Source: Azolla pinnata (Eukaryota; Streptophyta; Polypodiopsida; Salviniales; Salviniaceae). Taken from it: 30,118 bases of DNA. The notes beneath the pieces were generated by a model. The model did not search any database. It was given only the letters and a program-made list of their open reading frames with translations, and was not told where the DNA came from. Both the position numbers and the translations under genes were made by a program. The stretch spans positions 1-30,118 of the forward strand of contig JBBBWG010004147.1 of the NCBI GenBank assembly GCA_037176905.1. The letters are read 5' to 3'. This document shows, piece after piece, positions 22,501 to 30,118 of this stretch. The first letter of the stretch is position 1; each line of letters opens with the position of its first letter.

Positions 22501-25500
22501 TGTCATTAATCAAGAAGATTCTTGCAATGAATTAGAATTAGAATTAGAAACATTTAGCATCCACTAAGAAGCCAATTTTGACCCATGGGACAGGTTTTAT
22601 ATATTTTTTGGTGGGTGTCTCCTTCCCAGCAAAGGATGCTCACGCCTTGGAGTAGAATATCTCAATGTCAGAGTAATGTTTGCACATACATGCTTCAACC
22701 TTTTGGGCGGTGTTTCCAATATAGCAATACGTCCACCTCATAAAGCAACCACCCCATACCTCCACCTCATAAAGCAACACTTGGGTCACCAAGGCATAAA
22801 ACAAAACTAGCTTCACCTCCCATCCACGAGTATTACTTTGGTTGCATTGGTTCTTCAACATATAATAGCTTTTTCAACCAGCTTAAAGCCTCAACCCAAA
22901 GCATCCACTATTTGTGGCCTGAATGTCAATCCCCAAATATTTAAGCTAAACGCATTTCTATAATTCTATGATCCCTTCCTAGTCCACAAGTCAACCAAGG
23001 ACCACCCTAGTGGGTGTCATCTGAAGAAACCAAACGGGGTTATCATCTAACAACTAGTGCACACAACTCATCAAAAGAGAACCACGGATTTCTATAATTC
23101 TATGATCCCTTCCTATGCTGGGTGTTAAGACCTGTAGTTCACAAATTAGGCTATTATTATTCATACATGGGAAAACATTTTGGGGAGGACAACTCTTATT
23201 GTAATGGTAACATATCCTTTTCAAGGTTAACGAATATAATAACATTCTCGTGTACCAACTCAAGCGGTTGGGTACGCACCAAATCAGGCTCTCCTCTCCT
23301 CTCTCTACAGTCCCGTTTTTTAACATCATCCCTACAATAGTTGTTCCCTTTCACATCTCTCTTTTCCTTTAAATCAGTATCCGATCCAAGTTCCTTTCCT
23401 GTGCTTTGCTGCTGAGTTTTTCAGATTCTGAATCAATAGAAAACTCTTCTAGTTTCTTTCAGTTCTTTCAGACCCTTTCCTGTCACTATTCTGCCCAATA
23501 TCTTGGAGAAATCTGTCATAGATTTTAGAGCAATGGTCTCCAGTTCAACTGAAATTAAAAAGCTTTTTGAGATCAAGAGATTTGAGGGAAATGGTTTTGA
23601 ATTTTGGAAAGAGCGTATGCAGGGCATCCTCTTTCTGAGAGATTGTAAAGGTGCTCTCGTGGAAAAGAAACTAGAGAGCATGGAAGACGCATGGAACACT
23701 CTGAATAAGAAAGTCATTACATATATTAAAATGACCGTTTCTGATGAGATCCTTGTGGATAAAGGTCTTGACTACCCATCAAGGGTGGGAGAAACTTAAG
23801 ACCACAGACAAGAATACTACTCTTGTGAATCAGGTACATTTGATGAGAAAACTTGTCAATATGAGGCTCAATGAGTCGAAACGTGAAACTGAGTATCTAT
23901 CGTTATTCATAGGTACTCTATACCAACTACAAGATTCAGGATTACCAGATTTTATGACAAGCTCAAAGCTATCTTCTTATTTATAACTTTACTTGATTCT
24001 TGGGAAAACATTAGTTGTTTTACTATCTAATAGCCCCAACTTGACCTTTGATGGAAGAAAATCTAGTAGAGAAGATAGTGGTTTAGCATAAAATATCAGA
24101 GGGAGATATGATAACACTAATCCAAATGTAGAACAAAGAAATAGAAGTAAGAGTAGAGGGAATGGAGAGCAACAAGATATCACGCGCTATCAATGTAGCA
24201 AAGTTCATAAGAACTTGATTGTAGATATCTTAAGATCGAATTAGAAAGGAAGAACAATGTAAGAGAGAAGAAAAACAAAGATGACAGGTTTGATGCAACA
24301 GAGAAAGATAATATGGCTTCAAAGGTTATCATTGAAGACCTATCTGATGGAGACGGTGATGTTCTTTGTATTACAGGCGATGCCTTTGTACAAGACATGC
24401 AAATCATCAAAACAGATGTTATTGATGCTGTATCGTCAATCGATGATGGATTAACACAAACATTGATAGTAGACTCTGGGGCTTCTTTTCATGTGACTCC
24501 ATGTTTGGAGTGACTCATTATGAGATTTCTGCAGGCAAATGCTTTGGACAATCCAAAAGTGGGAACTTGCTTTACTAGATATCTACAATATTTCAGAATT
24601 TACATGTTATATCTATCCTTATTTGAGACACGAGAGCATTTGAAGATATATTCTCTTGTTTTGGTCTTGTAGGTAACTTGGCGTCTTATGAAGACCTTTA
24701 TATAATAAAGCTTTTCTCTTGAAATAACAATATGGTTATAAAACATCTACACTCGAGACACTCTAGACTTTAAATGCCAAGAAAAATTACATTAGGAGTA
24801 AGAATGAAGCACAGTGAATACCTCTGAAGGGCCAAAAAGGCAAACCTTGAAATTCCCATCTGCTAGAAGTCTCAACCGATTACAACCCGCACAAAAATGC
24901 TCCGTCATGGAAGTTATAAAAGAAACTGTGCCTTTAAAATTATCTACACGATAATTCTTTGCTGTATCCGATGGATGATCCTTCAACCGTTGTAAAGAAT
25001 GGAACTTTTTCATCTACAAATTAGGGCAAATAGTTTCAGAAATTTAAGTACATGTGTATAAGCAAGAGTTTGCAAGGGGTACCAGACAACATACTATTAT
25101 ATCCTTCATTTCTGCATACGGAACAAGCTTTTTTGAGTTCCAGACATTTCCATCAAATGGCATAAACTCTATAAAGCGAATATTAATATCTTTTTCTTTG
25201 GTCATTTCCACGAAGTCACAAATCTCATCTTCATTGAAGCCCCGCATGATCACACAATTGACCTACATACATATAGAAATATCCATAAACCAATTTTCTA
25301 TTTAAGAAACAAATTCTATGAACTTATACAGCAAAATGATACAGGATTGCAGTTTCAAAACCTACCAGTGGCACAACCCAATACATAAGATGGTTCAAAA
25401 GTACAACAAGTAGATTCAATTATGTTATGCTATGGACAAATATCGGGAAAAGAGAGAATATAACAGACTAACCCAGAAAACGGAATATTGGATTTACCTT

Positions 25501-27398
25501 CACAGGCTTATATCCTTCATCTAGAGCTGCCCCTATAGCCTCTACTACTTTAGCGTGACCCTTCCTTCGTGTTATGAATTCAAACTTTGCTGGAACCAGA
25601 GTGTCGAGACTTATGTTCAAAGAATCCAACCCAGCAGCTTTCAATTGTGGAAGTTTTCTTGCCAGTAAAATACCATTGGTCGTCATTGCCAATGTCTTCA
25701 CTCCCGGTAGAGAACTCAAGATTCTACACAAATCTTCAATATCTGGGCGGACCGTCGGCTCTCCTCCTGTAATACGAATTTTGTCAACTCCTCCTGATAC
25801 AAATATTCTCCCAAGACGGTGCAATTCCTCTATGGATAGTAACTTTTCATTGGGTGTGAGGTCCACACCCTCTGCAGGCATGCAATAATTGCATCGAAGA
25901 TTACATCGTTCGGTCACAGAAATGCGTAGATATGTGTGCCTTCTACCAAATGAATCCACTAGCATGTCTGATTCCCCCATCTCTTGGTATGATTGCATTA
26001 GTGGTGTTTCTATGACTGAGGTCGAAGCCCATCCTCTCGAATGGCCATATGTATTCCGAAAATTGTATCTTGAGAGAAATGTTGACATTTCTTTCTGGTA
26101 TATGTTCGATTTTTCTGCTTGAAATGTTGAATACCAGATTCTCGAGGTCTGGCAACAGTAAATACTGAAAATTTTCCAGCTATGACTCCTCTATAAAGAA
26201 AAGTTACAGACTTAGAATCGATGTTTACATCAACTAATACAAGGAGAAACAAGTACAGGGCAGGGCACATTTTGCAGCTAGAAGAAAAAACGGAATAGTT
26301 CACATTTAGTTTTATATGTCTATCAATGTCCCACTGCATGTACACATGAGTAGGCACACAGATCTTTGTAAAGCATTCTCAATGAGAAAGTCGAAACAAG
26401 AAGAGTACAACTTGGTACGAATATGAAATACCCATATAACCACAAAAAAGCGCAAACAAAAAGAAGTTTTTCGTTCAAAAACGGGCCATTGAACAACATG
26501 CTCTGCAATATCAATCCATTCAATTTCTAGTGAAGACCATTTTTGCAGTTTGTAGAGTCACAATAATTGTATGGTTGACATGGGAGCCAGATGTGTTACC
26601 TCAACTCAATTTATGTTGGCTCAAGCTTCCGTTTCCTTGCGAATAATAGGGACATCCAACAGAAACCAATGATGCAGAAATATAACGTGCAAGAAGACTC
26701 TTGCCAGTTTATATTCTTGATACTTGAAAATGCCAATTTATATCAACACACTAACCTAGAAAATGGATGACTTTTTGTCAAACAATGCTGCAATAGGTTC
26801 TACTGATCATGATTGTGAATCACACTTTCATAGGAACTATTTGAGATTCCAACACATGGTTTGATGGGATCTAGCTCTAAAGATCCATCATCCTCACATT
26901 CCCGTAGACCAAACCAATGAGGTTTTAAAACATTTCACCTATACTTGCTTCCATATTAATCAATCAATCTCCTCACATTTCACCTGAAAATAAATGAGAA
27001 TTGAGCACACGCATAACAAAAATCTTTCATGAGCCCTTGCTTTCTTGACTAATCTGATCAGTCCACTTAGACTCACACTCTCCCACATTAAACTATGGAT
27101 GTTTAACATGGTTAGCAGTTTTGAAGGAGCCTAGCAGTTTCTTTTATGATGATATACAGAAACAAATTCAAAAGCTCTCCTTTTAAACCTTTGGTTACAA
27201 CAAAGAAAGTGGAATGCATTAAACTGTGCAAGAAGATGCAAAGCAGAACGACAAGGATATAAAACGAAACGAGAGAGGAAGCATTTTGGTGATATATACA
27301 TAAAGCATTTGGCAAGGAGAAAGGGAAACTGGACAGTCTATATACAAATGCAATAACTTTACCTGCCTTAGGCACGAAATCCATCTCCCAGAAATCAT
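19532..27398 (-). CDS. CNX2: CNX2: GTP 3',8-cyclase (MoaA/MOCS1A), mitochondrial
   Basis: Six exons on the minus strand: 27363-27398, 25498-26190, 25095-25262, 24822-25013, 20998-21066, 19532-19615, all phase 0 with GT-AG borders; 413 aa. It is a radical-SAM enzyme that converts GTP to the 3',8-cyclized intermediate, step one of molybdenum cofactor synthesis, in the mitochondrial matrix. The N-terminal [4Fe-4S] motif CNLRCNYC has Cys 108, 112 and 115. GGEP, the SAM-binding motif, is at 154-157. LNISLDTL and [11 protein letters not shown] follow. The second cluster [18 protein letters not shown] has Cys 340, 343 and 357. The essential C-terminal GG is present (NRPMIHIGG). The N-terminus [12 protein letters not shown] continuing [13 protein letters not shown] and RIWYSTF is Arg-rich and acid-free, a good mitochondrial presequence. 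The in-frame ATG at 26088 would give a shorter 367-aa form. The penultimate C-terminal stretch reads HKLAQIP where Arabidopsis, as I recall, has a DIAKTA-type sequence. Confidence 0.94.
20100..20460. repeat. Diverged duplication in CNX2 intron 5
   Basis: ACAAACCATAT.GATCTTTACATAG near 20140 and ACAAACCATATTTGTCTCTG near 20347 share order with their neighbourhoods (TGATA before, TCAATCTGG or CAGTTCC after), at about 205 bp offset. Divergence is high, so the call is tentative. Confidence 0.35.
20500..20640. repeat. Tandem duplication, period about 83 bp
   Basis: CCAATAAATACTAAACCTAT at 20500 recurs as CCAATGAGTAGTAAACTTAT at 20583. Both are followed by AGACCAAATAACTGTC and a G/A-rich tail. It lies in CNX2 intron 5. 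Confidence 0.75.
21198..21298. repeat. 40-bp tandem repeat, about 2.5 units
   Basis: ATAAAGGCATACACAAG at 21198, ATAAAGACATACACAAG at 21238 and a partial ATAAGAACATGCAT at 21278 share the core GCATTTAATGAATATTGCAAG or a variant. It lies in CNX2 intron 4, about 130 bp from the exon at 20998-21066. Confidence 0.8.
22640..22945 (-). mobile_element. LINE reverse transcriptase fragment
   Basis: On the minus strand the sequence reads [14 protein letters not shown], then [20 protein letters not shown], then [15 protein letters not shown]. The order LGI, CN, LLYGVEVWGG is that of the thumb end of plant non-LTR reverse transcriptases. The first part has two in-frame stops (near 22890 and 22882), and no poly(A) tail or endonuclease part was seen, so it is a dead fragment. 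It lies in CNX2 intron 4, same strand as the gene. Confidence 0.75.
22954..23115. repeat. Perfect 28-bp direct repeats flanking 106 bp
   Basis: The 28 bases starting ATTTCTATAATTCTATGATC are identical at 22954-22981 and 23088-23115. The 106 bp between show no recognised feature. The pair lies between the LINE fragment and the copia fossil. Confidence 0.9.
23120..24520 (+). mobile_element. Ty1/copia retrotransposon fossil in CNX2 intron 4
   Basis: A copia gag (UBN2-like) is clear from about 23515: [19 protein letters not shown], later [14 protein letters not shown] and LVNMRL. It is followed by a basic, poorly preserved nucleocapsid part. The aspartic-protease active site DSGAS lies near 24472. 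About 23120-23500 may be the 5' LTR and leader, but its edges are uncertain. Integrase and reverse transcriptase are absent, so the element is truncated. It is broken, with several interruptions, of moderate to old age, and opposite in direction to the host gene. Confidence 0.8.
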
Positions 27399-28200
27399 GG
27401 TGGATCAGAAGACAAAGATGAAGAGCGGGGTAGGACCCGGGAAGCTAATACCACAGAGACAACATCCAGATGACGAAGAAGGGAAGGGTCCAAGATCTTC
27501 TTTCCCAAAACATATGCCTACAAAAAATATCCGTTTCTATTAAATTATAAGTTCGGATAATAAATTAAACAATACCCGAAGTTCAAAAAATCAACAATTT
27601 AAACTGAAAAAATGGTAATGACTAATTTCCAAGATCCTCTTTCCCAAAACATATGCCTACAAAAAATATCCGTTTCTATTAAGTTCAAAAAATCAACAAT
27701 TTAAACTGAAAAAATGGTAATGACTAATTTCCTTTTTACATAACTAGTTGCATCAACGATTTCCTCACTTGCAATCCTAGTGTCTATATCCCCCATTGAT
27801 CGGTCAACCGAAACTGCAGGTTTACCCCCAAATTAAGAAACCAATGATTACTCTCTCTCTTACTTTTTATTAAATGAATATTTTATCAAAATTTTAAAAA
27901 TATATCAATAAAAAGAGTTAAAATTTTTGTATTTCTAATTAATATTCGTATATTTTATATTTCGATAAACAGAAAATATGGAGGTAACCACATGGGCTTA
28001 CCCTTCCATAAGTAAACTCACAATGTCATGGGTTTATAGTCTTATGGGTAAACCCGTGTTTCCATGGATTTACCCTTAAGTTTTTAACCCAGTGCATTTA
28101 GGTTTTAAATTATGTTTGAGTCCTAAACTATTTTAACTAAAGCAAATAAGGTAGAGGTGTTGTTAGGTGAGCAAGTGTTAAGTATCAATAAATTGATTTA
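27399..28200. promoter_or_regulatory. Presumed CNX2 leader and promoter region
   Basis: On the minus strand the chosen ATG (27398) is preceded by CCACC and a CT-rich, GC-richer leader to about 27490. Further upstream the DNA is AT-rich. TATAATTTAA on the minus strand near 27552-27543 is a TATA-like candidate about 145 bp before the ATG. The 27830-28110 part is very AT-rich and contains repeated GGGTAAACC/GGTTTACCC-like words. No other gene is visible. Confidence 0.4.
27489..27729. repeat. Recent tandem duplication over the CNX2 promoter
   Basis: The unit at 27489-27627 (139 bp) is repeated at 27628-27729 (102 bp). Apart from one substitution (ATCTTC against ATCCTC) the shared parts look identical. 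The second copy lacks 37 bp, AATTATAAGTTCGGATAATA and the 17 bases after it. The missing block carries the TATA-like site, so only the gene-proximal copy has it. Confidence 0.92.
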
Positions 28201-28209
28201 AATACTTTT

Positions 28210-29580
28210 CCAATAGATTATGAAGATGATTAGTTAGACATTTGGAATGATGAGCAGCTAGATGAATATGATTCTTCTAGTAGTGGTGGCCCATGGGAAG
28301 ATGATGAGCCAATTGTAACTCCATCATCATCATAATCACTAGTGTTAGATGAGGGGGTCTAGGGTCATCTAGTGATCTAGAAGTTGATGAGAGGAAATAT
28401 TTATCAACAAGACATTTCACACTCAATCAAGCATATTATCAATTAATTTATGATGACATAAATGGTCATACAATTGACATAAATGTAAGAATACAAAAGC
28501 CTTGCTAATACAATATCTAACAACTTCAATGAAGTTGGATGATTTCTTAGGGGAGATTCAAGTGCGAGACAATTGTCGATTAATCAAGGGAGAAAAAAAA
28601 GATACCATATAAAGGAATATATTTGCCATAGATATGGAGCCCCTCAACAAAGAAAGAGGACAAGATATTCGCCGAGCTCGTGTGTCTAAGAAATGTAGTG
28701 GTCAGTTTCGTGCAGTGGTCATGCAAATAGGGTCAAGTGAATTCAATAGAAAAGTAATTGTTTGCGGCCCCCACTCGAGTCATGACGTGCTTAGAAGTTC
28801 AAAAGTTTACCATTTGCCAGTGCATCCTAAGGTGGTGGATGGATGCATGAATGACCTCTTTGATGTCGGGTGTGTCAGATAGGTTGTGAAAATGAGTGTC
28901 TACAAACAAAAAGTGTATCAAATTAATGCGTCAATAGCTGACAAAGTCGTGTATAGATTTTTCATGCTTCCCGTTAAAGAAATACATAACTATGCTTCTA
29001 AGCTAAACACAAGCAAACAATTATTTGATGACAATTGGAGTGCTATGTTTATGGAAGTAAGAGCCTTGGCCCAAGAAGTAAAAGTATTATATGTATAGTC
29101 ATTTATCTCGGTAGTTAATTGCCAACCATTTATGATAATTATACAAGACAGTTGGATACTACAAATGTGTTATAGCTTATCTGCAAACAATGCATGGGCT
29201 ATTGACTGAATGTTCAAAACTAGTCAATTCAAATTGCCATTGTATGTTGCAATGGCTCCCAATAGCCAGGGAGTTGGAATCCCCTTATGGTATATGATGT
29301 GTACAAATATTTTAGGATCTAGGCAAGCAAAGATGACTTTACAAATGAGATTGAAAAAAGTGTTTGAAAGGATAGGAAATGTGCAGTCGAATGCAATTGT
29401 AATTTACAAGTCTTGGTTAGAATACAATGCAATTAAAGCGGTGATTTAGGAGCATCCTTTAAGTTAGAAGATTGAAAATGGTTTTTGGATTAAAACATAT
29501 TGCAAAATATTATTCTGTTGGTTTTATGTGAAAAAGGCTTGGGCAGATTACTTACTCTCAAAAGTGCCTTAAATAAGAGA
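28210..29580 (+). mobile_element. Broken Mutator-like (MULE) transposase
   Basis: An acidic leader (WNDEQLDEYDSSS) is followed by a FAR1/MuDR-type zinc-finger region: CHRYG near 28625, KKCSGQFRAVVM, then CGPHSSHD. The linker VYHLPVHPKVVDGCMNDLFD follows. A DDE core comes next: WAID near 29195-29206, then FKLPLYVAMAPNSQGVGIPL and WYMMCT, and near 29390 AIVIYKSWLEYNA, where relatives usually have an acidic residue in place of Tyr. AWADYLLSKVP comes last. The coding sequence is broken by stops (for example 28879, 29096, 29447) and at least one frame change near 28670. No terminal inverted repeats were seen. It is a dead copy of a plain DNA transposon. Confidence 0.75.
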
Positions 29581-29585
29581 AACCA

Positions 29586-29860
29586 TTACTACTACAGATC
29601 TGGCCATTAGCGATGCCAAAACTCATCGCTAAAGGCGTTGCCATGGGTGTCGCAAATGAACTTCGCTTGCCGATACAATTAGTGACATTCTTTAGCGACG
29701 CCATTAGCGAGCTAACTGCCCCATTGCTCAGCAACGCAGTTAGCAACGCCCTTAGTGACCCAATTAGCGATGCTGTTAGCGATGCATTTTTATGTGTCGC
29801 TTACGACGCCCTGGTTAATGTGTTGCTCAGTGACGTTCTGAATGGCTAAAAAAAGCCGAT
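29586..29860 (+). mobile_element. CACTA-type transposon end with subterminal repeats
   Basis: TTACTACTACAG near 29587 resembles the CACTACTACA terminus of CACTA (En/Spm) elements, somewhat decayed. Behind it are about a dozen copies of TTAGCGACG and variants in both orientations (ATCGCTAAAGG, TGTCGC, TTAGCGATG, TTAGTGACC). At 29700-29790 they are spaced 12 bp apart. Such TTAGCGACG-rich subterminal arrays bind the CACTA transposase and are typical of plants. The opposite end is not in the window. Confidence 0.75.
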
Positions 29861-30041
29861 TTTTTCTTGAAGCGACCCGACCCGACCCGTTTATAATCGC
29901 CCTCACTCACCACACACTAATCACACCCTCTTTTTTTCTCTCTCATGCTCTTGCTATCTCTCGTGCTTGCGCTCTTGTGCTCTTCCTCTTAACATATAGT
30001 CGAATATAATCGATTTTTTTCCTAGTTTATTATCTTACTAG
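29861..30041. other. Low-complexity DNA with CGACC repeats and CT runs
   Basis: GCGACCCGACCCGACCCG at 29872-29889 is a short pentamer repeat. It is followed by CT-rich sequence to about 29990. This is probably the interior of the CACTA-type element. No gene is seen. Confidence 0.5.
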
Positions 30042-30091
30042 TGTCACGGACACGCCGAGCAAGAACTGTCACGGACACGCCGAGCAAGAAT
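30042..30091. repeat. Tandem duplication, 2 x 25 bp
   Basis: TGTCACGGACACGCCGAGCA plus AGAAC at 30042-30066 is repeated at 30067-30091 with one change at the last base. Each unit is GC-rich in an AT-rich setting. Confidence 0.92.
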
Positions 30092-30118
30092 GAGCACAAG
30101 ATTGAAGAGGCAGAAGCA

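Noticed and set aside
9545-27398. Functional cluster of mitochondrial DnaJ and CNX2
   Set aside because: Both act in mitochondria, but plant gene neighbours are rarely linked by function and nothing in the sequence ties their regulation together.
29613-29849. 78-codon open frame with a repeated SDAVS pattern
   Set aside because: It is the translation of CACTA subterminal repeats, not a gene.

Overview
The window is nuclear DNA of a land plant. It holds three multi-exon protein-coding genes with GT-AG introns and clear plant orthologues, set in AT-rich DNA full of decayed retroelements, DNA transposons and local tandem duplications. I cannot fix the clade. The transposon mix, long introns and loose spacing would fit a fern, a gymnosperm or a repeat-rich angiosperm.

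Left part (1-5468). There is no host gene here. It contains a decayed tRNA-Asn-like sequence, a 64-bp minisatellite of about five units, and a minus-strand LTR-retroelement fossil (gag region plus a putative LTR). The fossil's promoter carries a perfectly phased seven-unit heat-shock element. Further right lie a diverged 210-bp tandem duplication and a four-unit satellite rich in GGTTCGGTTC-type sequence, which runs up to the first gene.

Gene 1 (5469-8116, +). This is a DUF1295 / steroid 5-alpha-reductase-like membrane protein of 354 aa in three exons. Intron 2 holds a Ty1/copia remnant and one copy of a dispersed 79-bp repeat.

Gene 2 (9545-16180, -). This is a type I DnaJ/Hsp40 co-chaperone of the mitochondrial class, in 18 exons and 442 aa, with an HPD motif and all four CxxCxGxG zinc motifs. 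A 27-bp in-frame segment with splice-site borders may be an alternative microexon. A TATA box and pyrimidine-rich leader lie just upstream of the ATG, inside a TACG/CATA microsatellite. Genes 1 and 2 converge.

Intergenic 16.3-19.5 kb. It holds a coding-like fragment on + (17.7-18.05 kb) and the 3' end of a Ty3/gypsy chromovirus fossil (integrase C-terminus and chromodomain).

Gene 3 (19532-27398, -). This is CNX2, the plant MoaA/MOCS1A (GTP 3',8-cyclase, first step of molybdenum cofactor synthesis), in six exons and 413 aa. It includes a separate tiny first exon that gives a mitochondrial presequence. Intron 4 holds a LINE fragment and a Ty1/copia fossil. A recent tandem duplication covers the gene's presumed promoter and leader.

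Right end (28.2-30.1 kb). A broken Mutator-like transposase abuts a CACTA-type transposon end with a 12-bp-period subterminal repeat array.

Genes 2 and 3 both act in mitochondria, but adjacency of plant genes is normally incidental. I found no convincing new biological system. The best leads are the heat-shock array in the LTR, the candidate microexon, and the duplicated CNX2 promoter.
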